DNA of 64,000 bases from Arthrobacter psychrolactophilus (lineage in GTDB: Bacteria; Actinomycetota; Actinomycetes; Actinomycetales; Micrococcaceae). The position numbers and the translations under genes were made by a program. This document shows, piece after piece, positions 1 to 8,676 of this stretch; the stretch's first letter is position 1, and each line of letters begins with the position of its first letter. A model generated the notes under the pieces. It saw only the letters and a list, made by a program, of their open reading frames with translations, was not told the origin of the DNA and made no database searches. Location of the stretch: the NCBI RefSeq assembly GCF_003219795.1, contig NZ_QJVC01000003.1:310001-374000 (forward strand), written 5' to 3'.

Positions 1-1
1 C

Positions 2-64
2 ACCGATTCCATGCAGGCACTCATCGTAGGCCGTGACATCACCGGAATCTCGGCCTTCAAGTGA
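2..64 (+). CDS. C-terminal end of an acyl-CoA dehydrogenase, probably glutaryl-CoA dehydrogenase (partial)
   Basis: Only the last 20 codons before TGA are in the window. They read TDSMQALIVGRDITGISAFK. Glutaryl-CoA dehydrogenases typically end in a helix of the form GTHDIHALILGRAITGIxAF, so this short tail fits that subfamily better than other acyl-CoA dehydrogenases. The enzyme oxidises and decarboxylates glutaryl-CoA to crotonyl-CoA. The three genes that follow encode exactly the steps needed after crotonyl-CoA, which supports the reading. The call rests on 20 residues and needs the upstream sequence to be secure. Confidence 0.55.
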   Translation, partial: TDSMQALIVGRDITGISAFK

Positions 65-124
65 ACCATGGGCCCACTTCCCGAACCCTGACCAGTCAGC
101 AAGAACTAGAGACAAGGAAATGTC

Positions 125-1351
125 ATGACTGAGGCCTTCCTCATTGGCGGCGCACGGACGCCCGTGGGACGCTACGGCGGTTCCCTTGCTTCTGTGCGCC
201 CCGATGACCTCGCGGCACTCACCGTACGTGCCGCCGTCGAACGTGCAGGTATTGATCCGGCAGCGGTGGATGAGGTGATCCTCGGCAACGCCAACGGTGC
301 CGGTGAGGAGAACCGCAATGTTGCCCGCATGGCGTGGCTATTGAATGGCTATCCGGACAGCGTTCCTGGAATTACCGTCAACCGGCTGTGCGCCTCGGGG
401 TTGTCGGCCATCATCACGGCAAGCCACATGATCAAGTCCGGCGCCGCGGACATTGTGGTTGCCGGCGGGGTGGAATCAATGAGCCGAGCGCCCTGGGTCA
501 TGGAGAAGCCTGACCACGCCTTTGCCAAGCCCGGCGCCGTTTTCGAGACCTCGATCGGCTGGCGATTTACGAATCCTACCTTCCTCGACGGCGAACTCAG
601 CCGCGGCGGCAAGACAGCGTTTTCGATGCCAGAGACGGCGGAGGAAGTGGCCCGGGTGTTCGGCACCTCGCGGACTGACTGCGACGCCTTTGCCGCCCGG
701 TCGCACGAACGCGCGTTGGCTGCGATTGCGGCCGGAAGATTCACCGAGGAAATCGTGCCCGTCACTGTCCACGGACGCAAGGGAGCCGTAACCGTGGTGG
801 ATACCGATGAGAGTCCCCGGCCCGGGACTACCCTGGATGTTCTCGCCGGACTGCGTCCCGTTGTGAAGGGTGGCTCCGTGGTGACGGCCGGAAATGCCTC
901 CACCCTTAATGATGGAGCCTCGGCAATCATCGTCGCCTCCGAAGCTGCTATTAAAAGGTACGGATTGACGCCGCGTGCCCGGATTCTGGAGGGCGGCTCG
1001 GCCGGAGTAGCCCCGGAACTCATGGGTATCGGCCCGGTGCCTGCAACCCGGAAGGTCTTGGAGCGCGCCGGGCTGACTGTCGGTGACCTGGGCGCCGTCG
1101 AACTTAACGAGGCCTTCGCCTCACAGTCGCTGGCCGTCATGCGGGAACTGAAGCTGAATGAGGAGATGGTGAATGCTGACGGCGGCGCTATCGCTCTCGG
1201 TCACCCGCTCGGCTCCTCGGGATCCCGGCTGGTCGTGACGCTGCTGGGGCGGATGGAGCGCGAGCTGGCCACCGGCGGCCGCAAACTCGGCCTAGCGACC
1301 ATGTGCGTGGGCGTGGGCCAGGGAACCGCCCTCCTACTGGAAGGAGTGTAA
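125..1351 (+). CDS. Thiolase (acetyl-CoA C-acetyltransferase / 3-oxoadipyl-CoA thiolase type)
   Basis: A 408-residue thiolase, the normal full length. The acylated cysteine is Cys89 in NRLCASGLSAI, the catalytic histidine is about His360 in the GHPLGSSGSR motif, and the second cysteine is about Cys394 in MCVGVGQGTA. The segment GEENRNVARMA is typical of degradative PcaF/PaaJ-like thiolases. An AAGGA ribosome site precedes the ATG. The stop codon overlaps the next start (TAATG at 1349-1353), so translation is probably coupled. In this context it would cleave acetoacetyl-CoA to two acetyl-CoA; action on 3-oxoadipyl-CoA cannot be excluded from sequence. Confidence 0.92.
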   Translation: MTEAFLIGGARTPVGRYGGSLASVRPDDLAALTVRAAVERAGIDPAAVDEVILGNANGAGEENRNVARMAWLLNGYPDSVPGITVNRLCASGLSAIITASHMIKSGAADIVVAGGVESMSRAPWVMEKPDHAFAKPGAVFETSIGWRFTNPTFLDGELSRGGKTAFSMPETAEEVARVFGTSRTDCDAFAARSHERALAAIAAGRFTEEIVPVTVHGRKGAVTVVDTDESPRPGTTLDVLAGLRPVVKGGSVVTAGNASTLNDGASAIIVASEAAIKRYGLTPRARILEGGSAGVAPELMGIGPVPATRKVLERAGLTVGDLGAVELNEAFASQSLAVMRELKLNEEMVNADGGAIALGHPLGSSGSRLVVTLLGRMERELATGGRKLGLATMCVGVGQGTALLLEGV

Positions 1352-2145
1352 TGACCACTCAAAGTAACCTCGGCGCCCAAGACTTCACCACGCTCATCAT
1401 CACCGAACTTGAGGACCGCGTGCTAGTTCGCTTGGACCGGCCGGAGACGCGCAACGCCATCGATGCCACCATGCTGCAAGAGTTGCATGCCGTGTGTGCG
1501 GATCTGGAGGCAACGCCCAGAATCCTGATTCTCACGGGCACCCCGGCGGACCCGGAGACGGGTACCAAGGCATTTTTCGCCTCCGGTGCCGATATCGCCC
1601 AACTCTTGGAACGCCGTCGTGATGATGCGTTGGCGGGGATCAACTCCTCGCTGTTCGAGAGGATTGCCAAACTTCCCATGCCCGTCATCGCCGCACTCGA
1701 CGGCTTCGCGTTGGGCGGCGGTGGCGAGCTTGCCTACGCGGCCGATTTCCGCATCGGCACGGCGAACCTCCGCATGGGCAACCCCGAAACCGGGCTCGGC
1801 ATTCTCGCCGCGGCTGGTGCCACGTGGCGTCTTCGCGAGCTGGTCGGGGAGCCCCTGGCCAAGGAGATGCTCCTTGCCGGGCGGACCCTGACCGGCTCCG
1901 AATGCCTGGCGGCCGGGCTCATTACTGAGCTCGTTGAATCCGAGGGCCTCCTGGATGCGGCGCACGCGCTGGCCGACCGCATCGTCCGGCAAGACCCTCT
2001 GGCAGTGCGCCTGACGAAGGCCGTGTTCCATGCTCCGCGGGAAGCCCATCCGCTCATCGACACGCTCGCCCAAGGCATCCTCTTCGAATCCCCCGCGAAG
2101 TTTGAGCGCATGCAACAGTTCCTCGACAGGAAGAACAACCCGTGA
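1351..2145 (+). CDS. Enoyl-CoA hydratase/isomerase (crotonase family)
   Basis: A 264-residue crotonase-fold protein. The start at 1351 is chosen because AAGGAG lies just upstream and the ATG overlaps the thiolase stop; an earlier in-frame start at 1303 would lie inside the thiolase gene. The CoA/oxyanion-hole segment ASGADIAQL, the glycine-rich GFALGGGGELAYAADF and the motif GNPETGLGI with the usual catalytic glutamate positions are all visible. It would hydrate crotonyl-CoA or a similar enoyl-CoA to the 3-hydroxyacyl-CoA. Its end overlaps the next gene by four bases (GTGA). Confidence 0.9.
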   Translation: MTTQSNLGAQDFTTLIITELEDRVLVRLDRPETRNAIDATMLQELHAVCADLEATPRILILTGTPADPETGTKAFFASGADIAQLLERRRDDALAGINSSLFERIAKLPMPVIAALDGFALGGGGELAYAADFRIGTANLRMGNPETGLGILAAAGATWRLRELVGEPLAKEMLLAGRTLTGSECLAAGLITELVESEGLLDAAHALADRIVRQDPLAVRLTKAVFHAPREAHPLIDTLAQGILFESPAKFERMQQFLDRKNNP

Positions 2146-3029
2146 CCAATACAGTAGAAACAACACCCCACAGCCCATCCCCGAGCTTCCCGGCAACGGT
2201 CGGCGTGCTCGGCGGCGGCCGTATGGGGGCCGGCATCGCCCATGCTTTTCTCCTCAAGGGCTCGAGAGTCATCGTCGTCGAGCGCAATGACGAGGCCGCC
2301 AAAGCGGCCGGCGAACGGGTCACTGCGTCCGTTGCGGCGTCGTTCGCCCGCGGCATCGTAGAAGGAACGGAACAAGAGGTCATGGCAAGGTTTGGTGTAA
2401 GCCTCGACTACGCAGATTTTGCACAGTGCGATCTTGTGGTTGAGGCCGTGCCCGAGGATCAGAAGCTCAAGACCGCAGCACTCACCGCCGTGGCCAAACA
2501 CCTTTCGCCGCACGCCTACTTGGCGACCAACACCTCATCCCTGTCGGTCAGTGGGCTGGCCACGTCGCTGGCGAGACCGGAGAAGTTCCTTGGCCTGCAC
2601 TTCTTCAACCCAGTGCCGGCATCAACCCTCATCGAGGTGGTTGTTGCTGAGAAGACCTCCGAAGAAACGCTCACCGCCGCCCGGCACTGGGTCTCGGGAC
2701 TCGGCAAGACCGCCATCGTTGTGCGGGACGTGCCAGGTTTCGCATCCTCACGCCTTGGTGTGGCTATTGCGCTGGAGGCCATGAGAATGCTGGAGGAAGG
2801 CGTGGCCAGCGCGGAAGACATCGACAACGCCATGGTGCTCGGATACAAACACCCGGTCGGCCCGCTTCGCACAACGGATATTGTCGGGCTCGACGTGCGT
2901 CTCAATATCGCCGAATACCTTGAGGCGACCCTTGGCGATCGATTTGCGCCACCCCAGATCCTCCGTGACAAAGTTGCCGCTGCTGAACTGGGGCGCAAGA
3001 CCGGACGGGGCTTCTACGACTGGAACTGA
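2142..3029 (+). CDS. 3-hydroxyacyl-CoA (3-hydroxybutyryl-CoA) dehydrogenase
   Basis: A 295-residue single-function NAD-dependent dehydrogenase starting with GTG inside the GTGA overlap with the hydratase gene. The Rossmann nucleotide-binding motif GGGRMGAGIAHAF lies near residues 23-35. The central segment with TNTSSLSV and GLHFFNPVPAS carries the catalytic histidine, and the C-terminal dimerisation domain holds VPGFASSRL and DIVGLD. It ends GRGFYDWN, a usual end for this family. It would convert 3-hydroxybutyryl-CoA to acetoacetyl-CoA, the substrate of the thiolase two genes upstream. No terminator was seen before the LysR gene. Confidence 0.9.
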   Translation: MTNTVETTPHSPSPSFPATVGVLGGGRMGAGIAHAFLLKGSRVIVVERNDEAAKAAGERVTASVAASFARGIVEGTEQEVMARFGVSLDYADFAQCDLVVEAVPEDQKLKTAALTAVAKHLSPHAYLATNTSSLSVSGLATSLARPEKFLGLHFFNPVPASTLIEVVVAEKTSEETLTAARHWVSGLGKTAIVVRDVPGFASSRLGVAIALEAMRMLEEGVASAEDIDNAMVLGYKHPVGPLRTTDIVGLDVRLNIAEYLEATLGDRFAPPQILRDKVAAAELGRKTGRGFYDWN

Positions 3030-3134
3030 ACAACCGGCCAATCCTCATCTAGGAGCCGCGATTATTGCCCTCCACTGAATATGATGTAGCCCGGTGATAC
3101 CGTTAAATCAATAATTTTCGGGATGAGGAGACAC

Positions 3135-4034
3135 ATGGACATCGGCCAGCTGAAGGCCTTCCTGGCCGTGGCACAGGAGCTTCACTTCGGCCGCGCCGCG
3201 CTTCGGTTGCATATTGCCCAGCCTCCCTTGAGCCGCATCATCAAACAACTTGAGACAGAGCTTGGGACACGCCTGCTGGATCGCAACACCCGTTCGGTGA
3301 AGCTCACGCCCAGCGGGCAGGCCTTGATTGCTCCCGCCACGGAGGTCGTCGAAGCCCTCCGCCGGGCGGAGGAGGCCGTCCGCTCCGTCGAGAATGGTGA
3401 GGCGGGACTGGTGCGGATCGCTTTTGCGGGCGTGTCCACCCATCAGTTGGTTGCCCAGCTCGCCCGGCAGGTGAAATCGAACCGTCCCGGGATCCAGCTG
3501 GAGCTGTCGAGCCAGAACTTCGCATTACCTGCCTTGAAGAAGTTGCTGCAGGGGGAAACTGACATCGCGCTGGGGCGGTGGGATGTCATGCCCGCCGAGG
3601 TGGCCAGCAGGGTGGTCATGCAGGACTCGTTGGTCATTGCCATGCCGGACACCCACCCGCTTGCAGGTGCCGAACGGGTGACGATTGACCAACTCGCCGG
3701 TGACAGTTTCATCTCGCTCATCCCTTTCGAGGGCGCGGTACTGCCAGATCGGCTTCGGCGAATGGCGCACGACGCCGGATTCCTCGCCGACATTGTCCAG
3801 GTGGCGCCGGACACGCAGACCGCACTTGCCTTGGTGAGCGCCGAGGTCGGGTGCCATCTAACCCTGAATTCCGTAGCGGCCCAGGCGACCGATCCACACG
3901 TGGTGTTCATTCCGCTCGAAAACTCCACCCCGGACGTCCATCTGCGGGCAGCCTGGCGCCGCAACGATTCAAGTGCGGCACTGAAGGCGGTACTGAACGA
4001 AGTCGGCAGCGTTGATACGGCGACTTCCCACTGA
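3135..4034 (+). CDS. LysR-family transcriptional regulator
   Basis: A 299-residue LysR regulator when started at the ATG at 3135, which has a GGATGAGGAG ribosome site; an ATG four codons earlier overlaps that site and is less likely. The N-terminal winged helix-turn-helix covers about residues 2-60 (AVAQELHFGRAALRLHIAQP, with SRIIKQLE), followed by a substrate-binding domain. It lies about 100 bp downstream of the acyl-CoA catabolic operon on the same strand, with an AT-richer gap that could carry its own promoter. It probably senses an acyl-CoA or aromatic acid intermediate of that operon, but no ligand can be read from sequence. Confidence 0.85.
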   Translation: MDIGQLKAFLAVAQELHFGRAALRLHIAQPPLSRIIKQLETELGTRLLDRNTRSVKLTPSGQALIAPATEVVEALRRAEEAVRSVENGEAGLVRIAFAGVSTHQLVAQLARQVKSNRPGIQLELSSQNFALPALKKLLQGETDIALGRWDVMPAEVASRVVMQDSLVIAMPDTHPLAGAERVTIDQLAGDSFISLIPFEGAVLPDRLRRMAHDAGFLADIVQVAPDTQTALALVSAEVGCHLTLNSVAAQATDPHVVFIPLENSTPDVHLRAAWRRNDSSAALKAVLNEVGSVDTATSH

Positions 4035-4333
4035 GGCAATTGAGACCGGCATAGGTCGCGGCCAAAGCGTCAGTCATGGACATCCGATCACAGAGCCGCA
4101 AAACCGGTGCGGGAAAGCGGCGAGTCAGTCATCGGTAGATCTTGGACATTCAAACCGAAACAGCCCGCCCTAACCGGTCGGCAACACAGCCGTCATTTCA
4201 GGGACTGGTTCACGACTGTCAATAGGCTCAATAGGCCACTTTCACATACAAGTGAAACCGTCCTCTGTGGAGATCGCCACTGGCCGGCAGTGCAGATTAA
4301 GGCATTGGCCGCTTCTCACGACAGAATGGTGTT
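4035..4333 (+). other. Intergenic stretch with no recognised feature
   Basis: About 300 bases between the LysR gene and the TOTE pseudogene. No convincing gene, RNA or hairpin was seen. It marks the change from the catabolic operon to degenerate mobile DNA and presumably holds the promoter of the broken gene that follows. Confidence 0.4.
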
Positions 4334-5480
4334 GTGAGTGAGGACACTTCTGAGTCCCCGGAGCAGGAATCGTTGCCGGGCCTCGCCCCGAGCCGGGACC
4401 CTGCGCTAGAGCGTGAGCTGGCGGAGCTGCGGCTCGATATTCCCCGGCTTCGTAAGCTGCTGGAGCTGAGCGAAGAACAAACCGCAGCCGCTCAAGCGGA
4501 CCAGCCGGTGTTCGCCGCGATCATGCCGGTTGGCCCGGTGACGATGCATTCTTCCCCGGAAACCAAGGTCCTTTTCTTCGAGAGCTTGTTCCGTCGTCGG
4601 CATGATGTGTACGCCTTGCGCTGGGAGAACCCGAAGGAAGGGCGCGCTGGGTGGGGTGCCCGCCGTCGTCGGTGGCTGGCACAAGGGAAAGTCTCGCGAC
4701 AGTGCCACCCTCCTCAAGCTGACACCCGCCGTGGTCGCGGGGCATCTGACCGGCGCGAAGCACATTGGTCTGTACCCGCTCACCGAGAAGGACAGCTGTT
4801 GGTGGATCGCGGCGGATTTTGACGGCAGCGTGGCTATGCTGGACGCCCTGGCCTACGTCAAGGCCGCCCGGTTCCGCGGCATTCCGGCTGCGCTCGAAAT
4901 TTCCCAGTCTGGCCGTGGCGCGCACGTGTGGATTTTCTTCACGGAATCCATTCCCGCAGCATTGGCGCGGCAACTTGGTACGGGACTCATCCACGAGGCG
5001 ATGGGATTGCGCGGCAGCATGACCCTGTCCAGCTACGACCGGCTGTTCCCCTCGCAGGACGCACACACCGGCCAGGGCATAGGGAATCTGATCTCGGCCC
5101 CGTTGAACGGCAAGCGGCGCAACAACGACGGCACCACATTGTTTTTGGACACCACCACTTTGGAGCCTTACGCGGACCAATGGGCATACCTCTCCAGCCT
5201 GGACAGGCTCACGCCATCGGCAGCGAAGAGCCACCTCCACAACCTACCCGCCGTGCGACTGGGCAAGGAGGTGCGCCGGCTTGGATTGCCGCGTTCATCC
5301 AAGATTGTGCCCCGTCCGGCCATGATCTCGACCATCAAGCATGCCGCGTCCATGGCCAACCCCGAATTCTATGACCGCCAACGGCAGCGACGATCCACGT
5401 GGAACATTCCCCGCCACTTGCGCTTCTACGACGAGACCCTCGAGGGTGACCTCATCACTCCACGGGGATTGCTGGCCTCA
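4334..5480 (+). pseudogene. TOTE conflict system protein, primase part (frameshifted and truncated)
   Basis: Starting at GTG 4334 the product has a short acidic/coiled N-terminus and then an archaeo-eukaryotic-type primase domain of the kind found in TOTE conflict proteins (SPETKVLFFESLFRRRHDVY, GGWHKGKSRDSATLLKLT, WIAADFDG, LEISQSGRGAHVWIFF, RLFPSQD). A one-base insertion in the G-rich stretch near 4650-4656 moves the frame: removing one G restores GRAGWVPAVVGGWHKG. Homology stops at about LITPRGLL near 5480, just before the expected helicase. The missing helicase begins at 12598, over 7 kb away. The gene is therefore dead in three ways: frameshift, interruption and loss of its 3' part. Confidence 0.8.
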
Positions 5481-5551
5481 TCAAGGCCCGACTCAGGGTA
5501 TTGCTCGCCAGGATGTCTCGTTGGGCGTTGCAGCAAGCCGCTGAACTGCAG

Positions 5552-6493
5552 TCAGTCGAGTATCGCTACACCGAACTCAGCGACGACGGCCCGCAGTTCC
5601 CCGAGGTAGCGCTGCGCCTGGTCGGTGAGCGGAATCGCGGCGTGGCCGATCCATCCGATCTCGATGCGTTCGTCAACGTCGAGCGGGATGGCGACAATCT
5701 CCGGATCGAGCTGCCCGCTGATGATGCCCGTCGAGATCGTGTAGCCGTGGAGCCCGATCATGAGGTTGAAGATCGTCGCACGGTCAGAGACCCGGATCTC
5801 CTGCTTACTGGACAAGGTGGAGAGTATCTCCTCGGCGAAGTAAAAGGAGTTGTTCGCACCTTGATCGAAGGTTAGCCGCGGCATGCCGGCAAGATCGTCG
5901 AGAGTCGCACGCTCTTTTGAGGCGAGCGGGTTTTGCCTTGAAATGAAAATGTGCGGATCGGCGAGGAAAAGCGGTCTGAACGCGAGCCCGGAATCCCGGA
6001 GCAGCTTGTCAATGACCTTCCTGTTGAAATCGTTCCGATAGAGGATGCCTATCTCGCTGCGGAGTGTCCGGACATCCTCGATGATGTCCCAGGTGCGGGT
6101 CTCGCGGAGCGAGAACTCGTATTCGGCCACGTCGGCGCCCTTGACCATCCGGACGAAGGCGTCCACCGCGAAGGAGTAGTGCTGCGTTGAGACCCCGAGC
6201 AGACGTCGCGTCGGTGGCCTGCCAAGGTAGCGCTGCTCGAGGAGGGCGAACTGCTCGACGACCTGCCTTGCGTAGCCGAGGAACTCTGCGCCGTCGTCGG
6301 TGAGGGTGACCCCGCGGGCGGAGCGAACCAGAAGTGCACGGCCCACCCGTCCCTCAAGGTCCTTCATCGCCGCGGACATAGTCGGCTGGGAGACGTAGAG
6401 AAGATCGGCAGCCGCGGAGATCGACCCCTCAGCTGCAACTTCTATGAAATAGCGGAGCTGCTGCAGGGTCAGTCCGCTCGAAATCTGTGCCAT
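5552..6493 (-). CDS. LysR-family regulator, divergent from the mesX-mesD operon
   Basis: A 313-residue LysR protein. The N-terminal helix-turn-helix (LQQLRYFIEVAAEGSISAAA, then LYVSQPTMSAAMKDLE) spans about residues 10-65 and is followed by a co-inducer-binding domain. It is transcribed away from mesX, with 121 bases between its start and the mesX start proposed here, and a LysR-type dyad lies in that gap. This divergent arrangement is the classic one for a LysR activator of the neighbouring operon, so it probably controls methionine synthesis (inference). Its 3' end is about 70 bp from the point where the TOTE gene breaks off. Confidence 0.85.
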   Translation of the reverse strand: MAQISSGLTLQQLRYFIEVAAEGSISAAADLLYVSQPTMSAAMKDLEGRVGRALLVRSARGVTLTDDGAEFLGYARQVVEQFALLEQRYLGRPPTRRLLGVSTQHYSFAVDAFVRMVKGADVAEYEFSLRETRTWDIIEDVRTLRSEIGILYRNDFNRKVIDKLLRDSGLAFRPLFLADPHIFISRQNPLASKERATLDDLAGMPRLTFDQGANNSFYFAEEILSTLSSKQEIRVSDRATIFNLMIGLHGYTISTGIISGQLDPEIVAIPLDVDERIEIGWIGHAAIPLTDQAQRYLGELRAVVAEFGVAILD

Positions 6494-6502
6494 AGGAAAA
6501 TT

Positions 6503-6518
6503 CTATATGAACGCATAG
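6503..6518. promoter_or_regulatory. Candidate LysR-type operator between the LysR gene and mesX
   Basis: The dyad TATG-aacg-CATA (6506-6517), flanked by CT and G, fits the T-N11-A pattern of LysR boxes and sits only 10 bases in front of the regulator start codon. LysR proteins commonly bind such a site in the shared divergent promoter. The call rests on pattern and position alone. Confidence 0.45.
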
Positions 6519-6614
6519 TAAAGCCTAGTTACTTGATACCACCGGAAATGCTGCACCATGGACATGTCCCCTTCTGGAAGGCCTTTCCGGCCTATCTTCA
6601 ACGATTGGCAGAGC

Positions 6615-7607
6615 ATGGCCGACGACTTCACCTTCAGCATTACCACGACCCGATTCGACGAGGACTACTCCCCGTCGGAAGGCTCCCGGATTACGACGAA
6701 CTTCGCCAACCTTGCACGGGGCGAGCACCGTCAGGAGAACCTCCGCAATGCCCTGACGATGATTCGGCGCCGTTTCAACGATCTCGCAGACTGGGACAAC
6801 CCGGACCGGGACCGCTACAGGCCGGAGCTTGAGATCGTGTCCGTGCAGATGCAGTTCACCGCGGAAGGCACGGATCAGCAGTTCCCGCTGTTCGAGGTTC
6901 TCGACATCCAGATCGTCGACCAGCGGAACGGGATCCGCCACCAAGGGATCGTCGGGAACAACTTTTCCTCCTACGTCCGTGACTTCGACTTCAGCGTCGT
7001 TCTGCCAGCGGCAGCAGCGGCCGCAGGCAAACCCGTCATTCCCGAGGACTTCGGTGATCTTCACGGCAAGCTGTTCCAGCACTTCCTCGATTCCCCGGTT
7101 GGCCAGGAACGATTCCCGCAACCGCCAGTGGTCTGCATCAGCGTCTCCACAAGCAAGACGTACCAGCGAACCGAGAACCGTCACCCGGTCCTGGGCGTCG
7201 AGTACCAGCAGGACGATTTCTCGCTGACAGACGCGTACTTCGCAAAGATGGGACTGCAGGTCCGCTACTTCATGCCACGCGGCAGTGTTGCGCCGCTCGC
7301 CTTCTATTTCCGCGGCGACTTGCTCAACGACTACTCCAACCTGCAGCTCATCGGCACGATCAGCACCATGGAGACGTTCCAGAAGATCTACCGCCCCGAG
7401 GTCTACAACGCGAACTCCGCCGCCGCCGCCGTCTACCAGCCGTCCTTGGGTGAGCAGGATTACTCACGGACCCAGATCGCCTACGACCGCGTCGAGCGCG
7501 ATCAGCTCGCGGCCACACAGGCGAAGTACACGGCGGAGCATTTCATCACGCCCCACGAGGATCTTTTGGATCAGTGGACCGCCAACTACCCCGCTCTCGT
7601 CAACTGA
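6615..7607 (+). CDS. mesX: MesX (DUF1852), oxygen-dependent partner of methionine synthase MesD
   Basis: About 330 residues of the DUF1852 family, which proteins of this type open with a segment like ADDFTFSITTTRFDEDY followed by SRITTNFANLARGEHRQENL. The ATG at 6615 aligns with that usual beginning; the ATG at 6558 would add 19 residues and cannot be excluded, since neither has a strong ribosome site. In the folate-independent methionine synthase family MesD, activity requires MesX and is thought to need oxygen; MesX is therefore annotated as a putative oxygenase. The gene is directly upstream of mesD and probably co-transcribed with it and the flavin reductase gene. Confidence 0.88.
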   Translation: MADDFTFSITTTRFDEDYSPSEGSRITTNFANLARGEHRQENLRNALTMIRRRFNDLADWDNPDRDRYRPELEIVSVQMQFTAEGTDQQFPLFEVLDIQIVDQRNGIRHQGIVGNNFSSYVRDFDFSVVLPAAAAAAGKPVIPEDFGDLHGKLFQHFLDSPVGQERFPQPPVVCISVSTSKTYQRTENRHPVLGVEYQQDDFSLTDAYFAKMGLQVRYFMPRGSVAPLAFYFRGDLLNDYSNLQLIGTISTMETFQKIYRPEVYNANSAAAAVYQPSLGEQDYSRTQIAYDRVERDQLAATQAKYTAEHFITPHEDLLDQWTANYPALVN

Positions 7608-7627
7608 CCCACGGAGAATCGTCAATC

Positions 7628-8674
7628 ATGAACACACTTTTGCCCATCACCGTTGTCGGTAGCCTGCCGAAACCATCCTGGCTCGCGCAGCCGGAGACTC
7701 TTTGGTCCCCGTGGAAGCTGGAGGGAGATGAGCTGCTCGAAGGCAAGCAGGATGCGATGCGCATCGCCATTCACGAGCAGAGTCGACGCGGCATCGACAT
7801 CGTCAGCGACGGCGAGCAAACCCGCCAGCACTTCGTCACGACCTTCATTGAGAATCTCAGCGGTGTCGACTTTGAACAGCGCAAGACCGTGCGCATCCGC
7901 GATCGCTACGACGCGAGCGTGCCGACCGTCGTCGGACCGGTGCGCCGCGAACGGCCGGTATTCGTCGAAGACGCAAAGTTCCTCCGCGCAACCACCGATC
8001 GGCCGATCAAATGGACGCTTCCAGGCCCCATGACGATGGTGGACACGCTCTTCGATGACCACTACAAGAGCCGCGAGAAGCTGGCCTGGGAGTTCGCCAC
8101 AATCCTGAACCAGGAGGCGAAGGAACTGGAGGCGGCCGGCGTAGACATCATCCAGTTCGATGAGCCCGCGTTCAATGTCTTCCTCGATGAGGTCAAGGAC
8201 TGGGGCATGGCTGCGCTTGAGAAAGCGGCAGAAGGATTGCGTGCGGAGACCGCCGTGCATATCTGCTACGGCTACGGGATCAAGGCGAACAACGATTGGA
8301 AGTCGACGCTTGGCTCGCAGTGGCGGCAGTACGAGGAAACGTTCCCCCTGCTGCAGAGCTCCAGCATCGACATCATCTCGCTGGAAAGCCATAACTCCCA
8401 CGTGCCCATGGACCTCCTCGAGCTCCTCCGCGGCAAGAAAGTCATGCTCGGGGCAATCGACGTCGCAAGCGAGACCGTCGAGACCCCGGAGGAGGTCGCC
8501 AACACCCTCCGCAAGGCCCTGCAGTTCGTCGATGCGGACAAGCTCATCCCCAGCTCGAACTGCGGCATGGCACCGTTCCCCCGCGACGTCTCGCTGGCCA
8601 AGCTGAGTGCTCTCAGTGCAGGGACGAGCATCATTCGCGAGGAACTCGCTGCCTCCACCCCTCAGGCGTCGTAA
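7628..8674 (+). CDS. mesD: MesD, folate-independent methionine synthase (core-MetE type)
   Basis: A 348-residue protein equal to the C-terminal catalytic half of MetE (UROD/MetE-like TIM barrel). Visible motifs are VVGSLPKPSWL at the N-terminus, DIVSDGEQTR, the DIIQFDEPAF strand and, near the C-terminus, PSSNCGMAPF, whose cysteine is expected to bind the zinc that activates homocysteine. The N-terminal folate-binding half of MetE is absent. Being next to DUF1852 (MesX) identifies the MesD subfamily rather than MesA-C. Start ATG 7628 follows GGAG. The methyl donor is unknown from sequence. Confidence 0.88.
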   Translation: MNTLLPITVVGSLPKPSWLAQPETLWSPWKLEGDELLEGKQDAMRIAIHEQSRRGIDIVSDGEQTRQHFVTTFIENLSGVDFEQRKTVRIRDRYDASVPTVVGPVRRERPVFVEDAKFLRATTDRPIKWTLPGPMTMVDTLFDDHYKSREKLAWEFATILNQEAKELEAAGVDIIQFDEPAFNVFLDEVKDWGMAALEKAAEGLRAETAVHICYGYGIKANNDWKSTLGSQWRQYEETFPLLQSSSIDIISLESHNSHVPMDLLELLRGKKVMLGAIDVASETVETPEEVANTLRKALQFVDADKLIPSSNCGMAPFPRDVSLAKLSALSAGTSIIREELAASTPQAS

Positions 8675-8676
8675 CG

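Noticed and set aside
349-1140. Minus-strand open frame of 263 codons opposite the thiolase gene
   Set aside because: Ser/Arg/Ala-rich shadow translation without motifs; the thiolase frame has all catalytic residues.
4107-4337. Plus-strand open frame of 76 codons before the TOTE gene
   Set aside because: No ribosome site, no recognisable protein pattern, and it overlaps the TOTE start in a different frame.
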